A DNA stretch of 64,000 nt from assembly GCF_024741235.1 (NCBI RefSeq), contig NZ_JANSKA010000005.1:186001-250000 (forward strand), written 5' to 3'. Made by a program: the position numbers and the translations under genes. Below, in pieces: positions 32,854 through 43,176 of this stretch. This stretch comes from Tractidigestivibacter montrealensis (GTDB lineage Bacteria > Actinomycetota > Coriobacteriia > Coriobacteriales > Atopobiaceae). Positions within the stretch are counted from its first letter, which is position 1. Each line of letters opens with the position of its first letter. The notes under the pieces are model-generated. The model was not told the DNA's origin. It made no database searches and worked only from the letters and a program-made list of their open reading frames with translations.

Positions 32854-34187
32854 CGGGTGCCCTCCTCGTCATCGACAAGCTCGCCCACGAGGTCATAGGT
32901 GAAGGAGTCGACAAGATTGCAGGTCACAACGTCACCAACGGCAAGATCCCCGCTCTCTATGTGAACAACACCATCGGAATCGGGTGCCTGGAACCACGCG
33001 TGGCCAATGAACTCCGCGCCGTCGGGGCCCTCCTCAACGCCGTCGATGATGACGCGCACGCGCTCGCCAACGTGCCTCTCGGCCGCCGCAAAGCCAAGCT
33101 GCTCCGTAAGGTCGATGAGGCGCTGCGTACGCTCGAGCTTGACCTCTTCGGGCACCTGGTCGGGCATGGCAGCGCCACGCGTGCCCTCCTCGGGCGAGTA
33201 GGTAAACACGGAGCAGTAGTCGAACTCCTCATCCTGAAGGAAGTCAAGCAGCTCCTGCGCCTCCTCATCCGTCTCGCCCGGGAACCCAGCCATGGCCGTC
33301 GTGCGGAGTACCATGCCGGGAATCTCTTTGCGCAGGTGCGCAAAGAGGGCGGAGAACTCCTCTGCCGACCCCTTGCGGCCCATGCGCTCGAGCACGGTAG
33401 CCGAGCAGTGCTGGATGGGGATGTCGATGTAGGGCAGCACCTCGGGGACGTCACGAATTGTGGAGACGAGCTCCTCGGTCATGCCCTCCGGCTGCAGGTA
33501 GAGAACGCGCACCCAGCCACCGTAGGGATGCACGACCTCGGCGACCTGGCGAAGGAGAGAAGCCAGGGTCCGGGGCTCATCAAGGTCTGAGCCCCAGATG
33601 CCGGTGTCTTGCCCAATGAGCACGACCTCGCGCACGCCGCCCTCCATGAGTGAGCGAACCTCGTCGCAGATCTCGCGGGCATCACGGGAGTGGTAGCGCC
33701 CGCGAATGTACGGGATGGCGCAGAACGCGCAGAACCTGTCGCAGCCCTCGGAGATCTTCACATACGCGCTCGCGCCGTTCACGGTACGCAGGACGCCCTG
33801 GGGAACGCCGGGTGCAACGTCGCGCTCAAGGCCCAGCACGTCATCCACAACGCTAACAATCCCATCCTCGTCATCAGCGTTCACGAAGGCCGAAACCTCC
33901 GGAAGCTCATCCGCAAGGGGGGCACCGTAGCGGGACGGCACGCAGCCGCACATCACGATGGGGAGGGTGCGACCCCCGTCCTCCTCCTGCTGCGCAATCT
34001 CGAGGGTGGTATCGAGCGACTCCTGCGTGGCCGAGACGAGAAAGGAGCAGGTGTTGATAAGCGCGAGGTCGGCCTTATCGGGATCGTCCGTCTCGTCGTA
34101 GCCGGCGCCGAGGAGCAGGGCGCGCATGCGGTCGGTGTCTACCTCGTTCTTGGCGCACCCACGGGTGATGAAGAGAATGCTTGGCAT
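32850..34187 (-). CDS. rimO: Ribosomal protein S12 methylthiotransferase
   Basis: Radical-SAM methylthiotransferase of 445 residues that modifies an Asp of ribosomal protein S12. The UPF0004 cysteines are in FITRGCAKNEVDTD, NTCSFL and MCGCVPSRY; the radical-SAM cluster is SEGCDRFCAFCAIPYIRGR; a TRAM domain closes the protein. The sequence CAKNEVDT and IPYIRGRYHSR distinguishes RimO from MiaB. The start ATG 34187 has a weak ribosome site (AAGG) that overlaps the yajQ stop region. Confidence 0.95.
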   Translation of the reverse strand: MPSILFITRGCAKNEVDTDRMRALLLGAGYDETDDPDKADLALINTCSFLVSATQESLDTTLEIAQQEEDGGRTLPIVMCGCVPSRYGAPLADELPEVSAFVNADDEDGIVSVVDDVLGLERDVAPGVPQGVLRTVNGASAYVKISEGCDRFCAFCAIPYIRGRYHSRDAREICDEVRSLMEGGVREVVLIGQDTGIWGSDLDEPRTLASLLRQVAEVVHPYGGWVRVLYLQPEGMTEELVSTIRDVPEVLPYIDIPIQHCSATVLERMGRKGSAEEFSALFAHLRKEIPGMVLRTTAMAGFPGETDEEAQELLDFLQDEEFDYCSVFTYSPEEGTRGAAMPDQVPEEVKLERTQRLIDLTEQLGFAAAERHVGERVRVIIDGVEEGPDGAEFIGHAWFQAPDSDGVVHIESGDLAVGDVVTCNLVDSFTYDLVGELVDDEEGTR

Positions 34188-34196
34188 AAGTTGACC

Positions 34197-34694
34197 TTAT
34201 CGGTAGTTGACGTACTGGAGGGGCTGGCCGTAGTCGTTGCCGCGAAGCAGGGCGATGACCTGCTGCAGCGCGTCTTTGGAAGGAGAGCTTACGCGAAGCT
34301 TGTCGCCCTCGATGGTAGCCTTTGCCTTGAGCTTAGAGTCACGGATATCCTTGGAAATCCTCTTGGCCAGCTCGGCGTCGATGCCCTGGACAAGGTGCCC
34401 CTGCTGACGCACGCTCATGCCCGAGGCAGCCTGCACCTTGTCCCAGCGCAGGGCAGTAAGGTCAACGCCGCGCTTAACGAGCTTGGATCCGAGGATGTCA
34501 CGAACCTGACCCGCGACGAACTCTGACGGGGCCTCCACCGTGAACACACCCTCGCCCTTGGCGAGGGTAAGAGACGCTCCGGTGCCCTTGAGGTCGTAGC
34601 GTTGGGCAATCTCTCGGGTTGCCTGCTGGTATGCGTTGTCGACCTCCTGCATGTCGACGGTAGAGACCACGTCGAAGCTGGAATCCTTGGCCAT
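34197..34694 (-). CDS. YajQ family cyclic-di-GMP-binding / nucleotide-binding protein
   Basis: A 165-residue protein of the YajQ (UPF0234) family, beginning MAKDSSFDVVSTVDMQEVDNA and containing TREIAQRYDLKGT and SKLKAKATIEGDKLRV. Some members bind nucleic acid or cyclic di-GMP; what it binds here is unknown. GGGGAGGATG precedes ATG 34694. It lies between the RodZ-like gene and rimO on the same strand. Confidence 0.92.
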   Translation of the reverse strand: MAKDSSFDVVSTVDMQEVDNAYQQATREIAQRYDLKGTGASLTLAKGEGVFTVEAPSEFVAGQVRDILGSKLVKRGVDLTALRWDKVQAASGMSVRQQGHLVQGIDAELAKRISKDIRDSKLKAKATIEGDKLRVSSPSKDALQQVIALLRGNDYGQPLQYVNYR

Positions 34695-34779
34695 GCGTCA
34701 TCCTCCCCTGCCCGCCGCGCGTCCCTCCCGGTCGCGCCAAGGCATTTCTCAACCATGGGACCGTTCGAGGCCCCTTTAC

Positions 34780-36441
34780 CTAGTTGCTCTTGGTAGTGCC
34801 GGTAGTACCAGACGACGTGGATGACATCGTGGTGCTACCAGTCGACGTCTGCGAGCCAGACGTGCTCGAGCTGCCCGTGGTGCTGGTGCTCGAGGTCCCC
34901 GTTGTAGTACCCGTCGTGGTATCCGTCGAGCTTCCGTCGGTGGTGGCTGGCGTCCCCTGGATGGTGAGGGACCCGATGCCAGAGACCCTAGAGTCGAAGC
35001 TCTTCTGGGTGCCGTTCTCGGTGACGGTGACCACGCCGGGATTGCCTGCGCGAATGGTGATGGAGTCGGTCACGGTGTAGCTCTGCTCCCAGGGCCCCGT
35101 AACCGTACTCGCCTCCTCGCTTGTGTCGTCGTTGGTGATCTCGAGCCATGAGGTCTCCCCACTGGCAACAGAAACCGTGACCACGGTCTCGGTGGAGGCC
35201 GAGGAGTCGGAAGAAGACGCGTCGGTGGTAGAAGAGCCATCCGTCGACGTAGTGGTATCCGTGGTAGTCGTTGTTGTCTGCGTCGACGAGGAATCGGTCG
35301 AGCCCGTGTCGCTCGAGGACGAGTCCGTGGAGGTCGTGCTTACGGGCACGGTGGTCTTCGACTCCTGTGAGGTAGTCGACCTGCTGCTCACGCACGAGCG
35401 AATCGAGAAAACCAGGATGAGCGTGAGCGCCAGCGCAAGCGCGCAGATCACGAGCAGCGTGGTGCGACGGTCCTGCCCACCATGGCCGCGAGAACTACCG
35501 GGAATCCTGCCGCGTTGCCCCTCAGAGCGGCGGCGCACATTTGGCCTGTCAACGCTGGCGATGTTTCTCGACGAGCGCCTTCCCGAGATGGTAGACGCGC
35601 GGTCATAGGGCCTGGCCCCATCGTCGTAGCGGAGGTCATCGGTATACTCTCCGGCACGGACGCTCCTGGTGCTCACATTGTCGCGCTCGTAGAGACGCTG
35701 GGCCCGAGAGGAGTCACGCCGATAGGCACGGGCGGTCTCGCGTCGCTCCTCGACGCCGTTCTGCCCCTCGCGAAGGAGCCGGTTTGCGGGGTCGTCAACG
35801 CGACGCCTCTGCTGCGCATATCTTCCACGCTGCCGTGTGGCATAGCGGTCCCTCTCGCGCTCGCGGTCTTCGTCGCGCTCCGAGGTGGCGTTGTACGGCC
35901 TTCCGTAGACATACTCGGCATGCGAGTACGCGGGGGACTGGCTCCGGGATGATGTGGGGTAGCTCGACCCGGCAAGGGGAACCGAGGACGGGATGCGCGG
36001 CCTGGGACCCGAGGTGGTGGCAAAAGCCCCCATGTCACCCGCAGGTCCTCCGGAGGTGGGAAGGAGCCCACGGTACTGCACGTATGCCTTGGGGCGGGAC
36101 TCTGCCTCGTTCACGACGTCGTAGCCCTGAACGCCACGGCCAGACTGGGTATCGCGCGTGCGGCGGCGCAGCTCATGCGAGGAGGTACCGTGCACGTGCT
36201 CGTAGAGCTCCTCCTGGAAGAGGTCCACGATCTCGCGCGGATTGAGGCCCAGGTAACGCGCATATGAGGAAAGCATACCCTGGGCGTAGCCGCTCTGGGG
36301 GATGTTATCGAAGTCCCCCTCCTCAAAGGCAATGAGGACCTGCTCCTTGAGCTTCAGGACCTGCGAGGCCTGGCCCACCGTGAGGCCTAGCTGGCGACGG
36401 CGGTCGAGAAGCATCTCGCTGAAGCGCGGACGCGACGGCAT
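34780..36441 (-). CDS. RodZ-like helix-turn-helix membrane protein
   Basis: A 553-residue bitopic protein. A RodZ-type HTH_25 domain occupies residues 1-75 (RRRQLGLTVGQASQVLKLKEQ), then a long Arg/Tyr/Ser-rich disordered region (about 85-325), one membrane helix (about 330-350, LLVICALALALTLILVFSI), a Ser/Thr-rich stalk, a DUF4115-like beta domain (ETSWLEITNDD...SITIRAGNPGVVTVTENG) and a final Ser/Thr/Gly tail of 60 residues. RodZ ties MreB to the wall synthesis machinery; the HTH binds MreB in model species. AGGAGG overlaps the ftsK stop just upstream, so it is co-transcribed with ftsK. Confidence 0.88.
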   Translation of the reverse strand: MPSRPRFSEMLLDRRRQLGLTVGQASQVLKLKEQVLIAFEEGDFDNIPQSGYAQGMLSSYARYLGLNPREIVDLFQEELYEHVHGTSSHELRRRTRDTQSGRGVQGYDVVNEAESRPKAYVQYRGLLPTSGGPAGDMGAFATTSGPRPRIPSSVPLAGSSYPTSSRSQSPAYSHAEYVYGRPYNATSERDEDRERERDRYATRQRGRYAQQRRRVDDPANRLLREGQNGVEERRETARAYRRDSSRAQRLYERDNVSTRSVRAGEYTDDLRYDDGARPYDRASTISGRRSSRNIASVDRPNVRRRSEGQRGRIPGSSRGHGGQDRRTTLLVICALALALTLILVFSIRSCVSSRSTTSQESKTTVPVSTTSTDSSSSDTGSTDSSSTQTTTTTTDTTTSTDGSSTTDASSSDSSASTETVVTVSVASGETSWLEITNDDTSEEASTVTGPWEQSYTVTDSITIRAGNPGVVTVTENGTQKSFDSRVSGIGSLTIQGTPATTDGSSTDTTTGTTTGTSSTSTTGSSSTSGSQTSTGSTTMSSTSSGTTGTTKSN

Positions 36442-36447
36442 GGCGGG

Positions 36448-38964
36448 CTACACCTCCTCAAAATCCTGCTCGGCGGCCTTGAGGTCTTCGAGGCTCTCCT
36501 TGTCGAGAAGGACGTCACGCGGCTTCGAGCCGTTGGCGGGCCCCACGACGCCCTTGTTCTCGAGCATGTCCATGATTCTTCCCGCCCTAGCGTACCCCAC
36601 CGAGAGGGCTCGCTGAAGGCTGGAGGTAGAACCCAGCTGAGAGTTCACAACGATGTCAGCTGCCTCCCAGAGAAGGGGGTCATCAGCAGGAGCAGATGCC
36701 TCGCTCGGACCACCAGGGGTGACGGGCGAGACGGCAGTAAGGATGTCGTCGTGATAGTCGGTGTCGTGGTGCTCCTTGATGAAGTCCACCACGTGCTCGA
36801 CCTCCTCCTCCGAGACAAAGCAACCCTGGGCACGCCTGGGACGAGAGCCGCGGAGCTTGTAGAGCATGTCACCATGGCCGAGAAGGCGCTCGGCGCCTGT
36901 CTGGTCGAGGATGATGCGAGAGTTCATGCCGTTATCGACCGAGAGTGCCACGCGGTTGTCGATGTTAGCCTTGATGAGGCCCGTCACAACGTCTGCCGAG
37001 GGGCGCTGCGTGGCAACGATGAGGTGGATGCCAGCAGCGCGCCCCAGCTGGGCAATGCGCACGATTGAGGCCTCGACATCCTTGCCGGCGACCATCATAA
37101 GGTCAGAGAGCTCGTCGATAACAATGACGAAGTACGGCATGTGCTTGGGAGGGTTCTCCATGACGGCATACTTGCCACCATCGACGTCACGGTTGTAGGA
37201 CTTGATGTCGCGGACTTTGTAGTGCTCGAAGACCTTGAGACGGCGCTCCATCTCGGTGACACCCCAGGACAGCGCGCTCGCAGCCTTGTTGGGCTCGGTC
37301 ACCACGGGAACGTAGAGGTGCGGCAAACCGGCGTAGTACGTGAACTCGACGCGCTTGGGGTCCACCATGATGAGACGGACCTCCTCGGGCGTGGAGCGCA
37401 TGAGGATGGTCATGACAATACTGTTGAGCAGCACAGACTTACCAGAGCCCGTGGTTCCCGCTACCAGAAGGTGCGGAAGTCCGGCAATGTCTACCACCAC
37501 GGGGTTGCCCTCGGAATCGCGGCCAAACGCCGCCTCGAGCGGACCTCCCTTGACGTAGGGAAGGACGTCTCCCAGGTAGACAGGCTGCGTTGTCTTGTTA
37601 GGAATCTCGATACCCACAAGTGAGGTGCCCGGAATGGGCGCAAAGATGCGCACCGAGCGCGAGGCCAGCGAGAGCGCGATGTCGTCCTGGAGGTTTGTGA
37701 TCTTGCTCACGCGCTCGCCCTCGCCCATCTCGATCTTAAAAGTGGTGACGGAGGGGCCGGCAACCCACCCGACCACGCGCGAAGTGAGGCCAAACTCCTC
37801 GAGCGTGCCCTGGAGCTTAGCCGCAACAGAGGAGAGCTCCTCGTCCGACTCGGCGCTCACGCCGGAGTTGGGATTCACCTTGAGCATGTCTGCGGGTGGG
37901 AGCTCCTTACCGTCCTCGCTGTTGGACGGCGCGGGCGCAGGTGCGGGCTTTACTGCAGAGGTGTGGCCGGCGAGAAACGCGGGAGTTGCCTCCTTGTCCT
38001 TGGTGCTGCGAGAAGCCCGTGCCTTGGAGGTCTTTGTCGCCTTCCCAGGCTTGTCAAGCAGCGTAGTAGGCGCCGCATCGAGAAGCGTTGTGGCGCCGAC
38101 GTCCTTCTCTCCCCCGTCGGCGGTGGCAACAGCGGCATCCGCCTTCTTAGCACGGCCGCGTCGCAGGACGCTCGTCTTGCGCGTGCCGATGAACGATGTC
38201 TCTCCCTCGCCGGTCTCGTCAAAGAGAGATCCCTGAGTGCGGCCGGAGGCAGCGCCTGCAGCCTGCGCCACGGGAAGGGCGGCCTCGCGAGCCGCGTCAC
38301 GCTCGGCCGCGCGCTCTTCACGAGCGATGCGGCGATTCTCGGACGCCTCCTGCGCGCGCAGGTGAATCTTTGACACAGCTCCGGAGATCGAGAACCCGCA
38401 GACCACAGCACCAGCAATGATGACGCCCACCAGGACCACGTTGCCCACAATCACGCCCACGAGCTGGACGAGCAGGAAGGCAACGAACCCTCCCACGTAT
38501 CCGCCGGCAGACTCGAGCGCGGGCTCGGCAAGGGCAGCGGCGGGATTCTCGGCAACGCCAGGCTGGTTAAGCGAGAGCTGGGCGAGGACGGCAAGCACAA
38601 TGAGCACGAGGCCACCCGCCACATGCGCGGAGATTGGCCCGTCCTCATCCATGAAGAATGTGCACGCAAAGATGAAGAGCGCTATGGGCACGAGGATCGC
38701 GCCAGCGCCAAAGCCCTGCGTGAGCAGGTGTCCAACTGCACTCGTCACGATAGCCGAGGATGGGGCAACCAGCGAGACGAACATGGCGACGGCCACCACT
38801 GCCAGAATCACGCCGAAGATGTCGTTCTGCGTTGACGAGAGGCCCTGCGAGGCCTTCTCGGCCGAGCCCCGGCCACGCGCCGCTTGGCGCGAGCCGGCAC
38901 CCCGCGAGTTTGACCCCTTCTTTGCTGCCTTGCCTGCTGCGTTTGATCTGCGATTTGAGGGCAT
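36448..38964 (-). CDS. ftsK: DNA translocase FtsK/SpoIIIE
   Basis: An 838-residue septal DNA pump. Four membrane segments lie in residues 45-200, an Ala/Lys-rich linker follows (200-340), then the motor with Walker A GTTGSGKSVLLNS, Walker B region VIVIDELSDLMMV, and the C-terminal winged-helix gamma domain (SSLQRALSVGYARAGRIMD). It moves chromosome ends through the closing septum and activates XerCD. It starts 4 bp after rnj and precedes the RodZ-like gene, linking chromosome segregation with shape control. Confidence 0.97.
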   Translation of the reverse strand: MPSNRRSNAAGKAAKKGSNSRGAGSRQAARGRGSAEKASQGLSSTQNDIFGVILAVVAVAMFVSLVAPSSAIVTSAVGHLLTQGFGAGAILVPIALFIFACTFFMDEDGPISAHVAGGLVLIVLAVLAQLSLNQPGVAENPAAALAEPALESAGGYVGGFVAFLLVQLVGVIVGNVVLVGVIIAGAVVCGFSISGAVSKIHLRAQEASENRRIAREERAAERDAAREAALPVAQAAGAASGRTQGSLFDETGEGETSFIGTRKTSVLRRGRAKKADAAVATADGGEKDVGATTLLDAAPTTLLDKPGKATKTSKARASRSTKDKEATPAFLAGHTSAVKPAPAPAPSNSEDGKELPPADMLKVNPNSGVSAESDEELSSVAAKLQGTLEEFGLTSRVVGWVAGPSVTTFKIEMGEGERVSKITNLQDDIALSLASRSVRIFAPIPGTSLVGIEIPNKTTQPVYLGDVLPYVKGGPLEAAFGRDSEGNPVVVDIAGLPHLLVAGTTGSGKSVLLNSIVMTILMRSTPEEVRLIMVDPKRVEFTYYAGLPHLYVPVVTEPNKAASALSWGVTEMERRLKVFEHYKVRDIKSYNRDVDGGKYAVMENPPKHMPYFVIVIDELSDLMMVAGKDVEASIVRIAQLGRAAGIHLIVATQRPSADVVTGLIKANIDNRVALSVDNGMNSRIILDQTGAERLLGHGDMLYKLRGSRPRRAQGCFVSEEEVEHVVDFIKEHHDTDYHDDILTAVSPVTPGGPSEASAPADDPLLWEAADIVVNSQLGSTSSLQRALSVGYARAGRIMDMLENKGVVGPANGSKPRDVLLDKESLEDLKAAEQDFEEV

Positions 38965-38968
38965 GTGC

Positions 38969-40633
38969 CTAGACCTCCATCACGACCGGTATCACCATCG
39001 GTCGCGTGTGCGTCTTGCTCCAGAGGAAGTTGGAAAGCGAGTTTCTCACGCCCTTGCGTACGGTGTCAATGCTCGCACCGTTGCCCTTCTCGAGACGCTC
39101 GACCTGGGAGCGAACGAGCGCTCGGGCATCGTCCATGAGCACCTCGTCCGTGGCGAAGGAGACGCCTCGCCCAGAGAGGTCGATGGTGTCGACGGAGTGG
39201 TTCCTCGAGCGGATGGCAACCACGCAGGTGATGACGCCATCCTGCGCAAGACGCTGGCGATCCCGCAGGACCACGGGGTTGGCATCGGTGATGGACAGAC
39301 CGTCAACGTAGACCACGCCGGAGTCGACCGAGGGTCCGCGACGGGCCTTGCCGTGACGAACCTCGAGCGAATCACCGTTGTCGAGGATGAAGATGTTATT
39401 CTCGGGAATGCCAACCTGCTGCGCGAGCTTGGCGTGGGCGCGCAGGTGCTGGGCCTCGCCGTGGACCGGCATGAAGTTGCGCGGCTTGACCATGGCGAGC
39501 ATGAGCTTGAGCTCCTCCTGCGAGCCGTGGCCAGAGACGTGAACCAGGGCCTGGCTCTTGTCGTAGATGTCGCAGCCCAGCTTTGAGAGCGAGTTGATGA
39601 TGCCCTGGACGCTCTTTTCGTTGCCCGGGATGGGGTTGGCCGAGATGATGACCGTGTCGCCCTCGTGGATCGAGAGGCTCTTGTGCTCGCCGTTGGCCAT
39701 GCGGGCAAGCGCCGAGAGGGGCTCGCCCTGGCTACCCGTGCAGAGGACCACGATCTGCTCGTCCGGGAGCTTCTCGAGGTCATATGCATCGATGATGTTC
39801 TCGTCGGAAATGCGCAGGTAGCCAAGCTCCCGGGCCACCTTGGTGTTGGTGACCATAGAGCGGCCCGTCACCACAACCTTGCGGCCAACCGCCACGGAGG
39901 CGTCGCAGATCTGCTGCAGGCGGTGGATGTGGCTCGAGAACGAGGCCACAAAGACGCGGCCTGGGGCGTTCTTGATGATATGGCGCAGCGCAGGGCCAAC
40001 GGCCGCCTCGGACGGCGTGAAGCCAGGGCGCGTGGCGTTGGTGGAGTCGGAGAGCAGGACGTCGACGCCCTCGGCAGCGAAGCGGTTGATGGCAGCGTAG
40101 TTGGGACGCACGCCGTCGATGGGGGTCTGGTCAAGCTTGAAGTCGCCGGTGTGCATGACGTTGCCCGCAGGCGTGTTCATGAAGACGCCAAACGCAGCTG
40201 GAATGGAGTGCGTCATGGCAAAGAACGTGATGTTGAAAGCACCCAGGGTTATGGTCGAGCCGTCCTGGACCTCGCGAAACTTGGGGCTCTTGATGTTGTG
40301 CTCGGCGAGCTTGCCCTCGATGATGCCAAGGGTGAGCTTACTGGAGTAGATGGGCACCTTGTGCGTGAGGTCCTGCAGCAGGTACGGAAGGGCGCCCGTG
40401 TGGTCCTCGTGGCCGTGGGTGATGATAATGCCGCGCAGCTTGTCCTCGTTCTCCAGGACATAGGTGTAGTCGGGCAGGATGAGGTCGATGCCAGGCTGCT
40501 CGTCATCGGGGAACATGAGGCCGGCATCGATCATGACCATGTCGTTTCCGTACTCGAACACGGTCATGTTCTTGCCGATCCCGTCAAGACCACCAAGCGG
40601 GATGATCTTGAGGGCGGTTTCTTTCTTTGGCAT
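38969..40633 (-). CDS. rnj: Ribonuclease J
   Basis: A 554-residue metallo-beta-lactamase/beta-CASP ribonuclease with 5'-3' exo- and endo-activity. It begins IIPLGGLDGIGKNMTVFEY, and the zinc motif HGHEDH is at residues 73-78. Later motifs HTGDFKLD and VHVSGHGS complete the active site. Length is typical. GAGGAAAGGA lies upstream of ATG 40633. RNase Y, PNPase and YbeY in the same window complete a Gram-positive style decay set without RNase E. Confidence 0.96.
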   Translation of the reverse strand: MPKKETALKIIPLGGLDGIGKNMTVFEYGNDMVMIDAGLMFPDDEQPGIDLILPDYTYVLENEDKLRGIIITHGHEDHTGALPYLLQDLTHKVPIYSSKLTLGIIEGKLAEHNIKSPKFREVQDGSTITLGAFNITFFAMTHSIPAAFGVFMNTPAGNVMHTGDFKLDQTPIDGVRPNYAAINRFAAEGVDVLLSDSTNATRPGFTPSEAAVGPALRHIIKNAPGRVFVASFSSHIHRLQQICDASVAVGRKVVVTGRSMVTNTKVARELGYLRISDENIIDAYDLEKLPDEQIVVLCTGSQGEPLSALARMANGEHKSLSIHEGDTVIISANPIPGNEKSVQGIINSLSKLGCDIYDKSQALVHVSGHGSQEELKLMLAMVKPRNFMPVHGEAQHLRAHAKLAQQVGIPENNIFILDNGDSLEVRHGKARRGPSVDSGVVYVDGLSITDANPVVLRDRQRLAQDGVITCVVAIRSRNHSVDTIDLSGRGVSFATDEVLMDDARALVRSQVERLEKGNGASIDTVRKGVRNSLSNFLWSKTHTRPMVIPVVMEV

Positions 40634-40783
40634 TGCTGGGGGAATCCTTTCCTCGTGGTCAATACGTACGGCATACGCCGTTATCTAGTGAGCGGTCCTG
40701 ATGGCCGTGTGCCACCAGCCGCAACAGCTACGGTTCGTGTTCCAATGGCCGCTGGGCGAACGCATTGGTGCTCTAGCCAATCT

Positions 40784-40813
40784 ATTGTAGCCAAGACGTA
40801 GCAGACGTGGTAA
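40784..40813 (-). promoter_or_regulatory. Promoter of rnj-ftsK-rodZ operon
   Basis: Minus-strand TTACCA (40808-40813) and TACAAT (40784-40789), 18 bp apart, giving a leader of about 140 bases before rnj. Confidence 0.5.
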
Positions 40814-40867
40814 GGCTCCACGATGATTGCGGAGAAGTGGGGGCACCGCTCCTGCCGTTCGAAAGTG

Positions 40868-42121
40868 CTATCGCGAGAGTCTGCCGAGAAGCCTGCGCAG
40901 CATGCCGGAGGCGCCGCCGGCACGAGAGGGGCTGCCACTTCCAGCTGGTGCGTTAGCGAGCCATTCCGCCTGGTCTGGATGGCGCTCGGCTAGCTCTCGA
41001 AGGTGCGTCTGGGCAACGCCTTTCATCTGGCGGTAGCGCTCGGAGCTCTCCCCGGGAGCGACAAGGGCGTCGGCGCGGCGTGCGAGCGTCAGCACCTGGT
41101 CGAGAGAGTCGCCTCGCGTGGGCTCGACATGGCGGTCAAAACGCTCGTAGGCGCGGTCGCGCACATAGCGCCAGAGCTCGCCCGCCACCGCGTCGGCCGG
41201 CCACTGCGAGAGCAGCATGTCGACGGCCTGAGGAAGCTCGGCTGCAGGCAGCCCGTCAATCATCTCGTTCGAGACGTTCTCGTAGATGCGATCGCGCGCG
41301 TCGGCAACGCGCTCCGACCAGTCGTCGCGCGGCAGGTCGGAGGCATGGTCACGCGCGAAGTCGCGCATGAGGTGCCAGCCCTTGAGCTCGCGCTCGGAGG
41401 TCCTACGCAGGGCGTCGAGCGTCTCTCGCGCGCCAAGCGTCTCTCCCCTGCCCAGGTGGTAGACGTACCACGGTGCATCGCCAAGGCCCACGTAGGAGCC
41501 CGCCAGCGAGTCAAGAATCATACAGAGGTAGATGTCATCCGAGAGGAGCAGGCGGGTCTTGGCAGACATCCCCCATGCACGGCGGGCGAGGTCGCCATCG
41601 TAGAGCTTGTGATGCACGTGCCAGTCGAAGTTTCCCTGTTCGGAGAATTGCACGCGGAGAATTTCTTTGCCCTCGAGGCGGCGGGCCACAGGCGTGAGAA
41701 AGCCCTCCATGCCGGCAGCAGCACTCTGGGCAGCCTCGCCCTCAGGCTCCACGCACACCCCAAAGTGCACGATGTCAGCCTCACCCGCATGCGCCATCAC
41801 CTTGGCAAGCGCCCCTGGGGCAAGCTCGTCATCCTGGTCGACAAGCGTCACGTACGCTCCCCTGCTTGCGGCAACACCTGCCTGCCGGGCTCCTAACGTA
41901 CCCTGGTTCTCGTCGAGAAGGACCGGCCTTACGCGGGGGTCGGCAGCCGCAAGGCGTCCGATCACGTCTCGCGTGGCGTCGGAGGATGCGTCATCCACGA
42001 GGATGAGTTCAAGATCTGTGAAGTCCTGCCCCAGCACGCTGGCCGCGCACTCCTCGAGGTAGCGCTCTCCGTTGTGCGCGGGGATTACCACCGAGAGCCG
42101 CGGAGAAGCCTGACTAGTCAT
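40868..42121 (-). CDS. Family 2 glycosyltransferase
   Basis: A 417-residue cytoplasmic glycosyltransferase with a GT-A fold. The N terminus reads [23 protein letters not shown], then [10 protein letters not shown] (nucleotide-binding Asp) and VTLVDQDDE, the metal-binding DxD-type motif. The second half (about 225-400) is helical and not similar to anything I know. ATG 42121 overlaps the rmlA stop by 8 bp, so it is coupled to nucleotide-sugar supply. It probably builds a surface polysaccharide or glycolipid; sugar and acceptor are unknown. Confidence 0.85.
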   Translation of the reverse strand: MTSQASPRLSVVIPAHNGERYLEECAASVLGQDFTDLELILVDDASSDATRDVIGRLAAADPRVRPVLLDENQGTLGARQAGVAASRGAYVTLVDQDDELAPGALAKVMAHAGEADIVHFGVCVEPEGEAAQSAAAGMEGFLTPVARRLEGKEILRVQFSEQGNFDWHVHHKLYDGDLARRAWGMSAKTRLLLSDDIYLCMILDSLAGSYVGLGDAPWYVYHLGRGETLGARETLDALRRTSERELKGWHLMRDFARDHASDLPRDDWSERVADARDRIYENVSNEMIDGLPAAELPQAVDMLLSQWPADAVAGELWRYVRDRAYERFDRHVEPTRGDSLDQVLTLARRADALVAPGESSERYRQMKGVAQTHLRELAERHPDQAEWLANAPAGSGSPSRAGGASGMLRRLLGRLSR

Positions 42122-43016
42122 CGTAGGGCCTCGTGGGAACTATGCCGCCCTCGGCAACCATCCGCAGGTGCTTGCCGTAGTCGCTCTTGCCGTAGCGCTC
42201 GGCGCACTCGAGGAGCCGCTCGCGGGAGACCCAGCCGTTGTCGTAGGCGATCTCCTCGGGCACGGAGACGGGTAGGTCCTGCGCCGTCTCGACCGTGCGC
42301 ACGAACTGCGATGCCTCGAAGAGCGATGCCATGGTGCCCGTGTCCAGCCACGCATAGCCGCGGCCGAGCGTCACCACGTCGAGCGAGCCGTCCTCGAGGT
42401 ACATGCGGTTGAGGTCGGTGATCTCGTACTCGCCGCGGGCCGAGGGCCTCACGGCGGCGGCGAGTCCGGTCACGCGGGAGTCATAGAAGTAGAGGCCGGT
42501 CACGGCGTAGTTGCTCTTGGGGTGCGCGGGTTTCTCCTCGATGGAGACCGCGTTGTAGTTCTCGTCGAACTCGACGACGCCAAAGCGCTCGGGATCGTCC
42601 ACGCGGTAGCCAAAGACCGTCGCGCGGCCCGCCTCGGCGTTTGCCGCGGCGCGGCGCAGGTGGCGCGAGAGGCCGTTGCCGTAGAAGATGTTGTCGCCCA
42701 GCACAAGCGCGCACGGGCCGCCGTCGATGAAGGGCGCGCCTATGACGAAGGCCTGTGCGAGGCCGTTTGGCTCGGGCTGCTCAGCGTAGGAGAGCGAGAT
42801 GCCGAAGTCTGACCCATCGCCCAGGAGTCGCTCGAAGTTGGGCAGGTCGCGCGGGGTCGAGATGATGAGAATGTCGCGGATGCCCGCCAGCATGAGCGTG
42901 GAGAGCGGGTAGTAGACCATGGGCTTGTCGTAGACCGGAAGGAGCTGCTTGCTGGTGACCGTGGTGAGCGGGTAGAGCCGCGTGCCGGAACCGCCGGCAA
43001 GGATGATGCCCTTCAT
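42114..43016 (-). CDS. rmlA: Glucose-1-phosphate thymidylyltransferase
   Basis: A 300-residue nucleotidyltransferase that makes dTDP-glucose, first step to dTDP-rhamnose. The opening [18 protein letters not shown] is the pyrophosphorylase signature, followed by [28 protein letters not shown] and [12 protein letters not shown] 43016 follows GGGAGAG. Other rml genes are not in the window. It is divergent from the large glycosyltransferase gene, so this is a polysaccharide locus. Confidence 0.93.
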   Translation of the reverse strand: MKGIILAGGSGTRLYPLTTVTSKQLLPVYDKPMVYYPLSTLMLAGIRDILIISTPRDLPNFERLLGDGSDFGISLSYAEQPEPNGLAQAFVIGAPFIDGGPCALVLGDNIFYGNGLSRHLRRAAANAEAGRATVFGYRVDDPERFGVVEFDENYNAVSIEEKPAHPKSNYAVTGLYFYDSRVTGLAAAVRPSARGEYEITDLNRMYLEDGSLDVVTLGRGYAWLDTGTMASLFEASQFVRTVETAQDLPVSVPEEIAYDNGWVSRERLLECAERYGKSDYGKHLRMVAEGGIVPTRPYDD

Positions 43017-43057
43017 GTGAAGTCTCTCCCATCGGATGTGTGTGACGCAATGCGAAA

Positions 43058-43063
43058 ATTGTA
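43058..43063 (-). promoter_or_regulatory. Possible -10 box for rmlA
   Basis: Minus-strand TACAAT, 42 bases before the rmlA start. No good -35 element is present at the normal distance. Confidence 0.3.
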
Positions 43064-43158
43064 GAGGGCCCAGCCCAGGTACCAGCCTAGACGTTCCCCC
43101 TCGCCATGTAAATTGCAGGCCTCGACCCCTGCCACACCACTCCCCAACGAGCAAATCG

Positions 43159-43164
43159 TATACT
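43159..43164 (+). promoter_or_regulatory. Possible -10 box for the large glycosyltransferase gene
   Basis: TATACT on the plus strand, without a clear -35. If used, transcription begins near 43171, very close to ATG 43177, which would favour a start codon further in (TTG 43219 or ATG 43234). Confidence 0.3.
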
Positions 43165-43176
43165 TGGGCACTGCGA

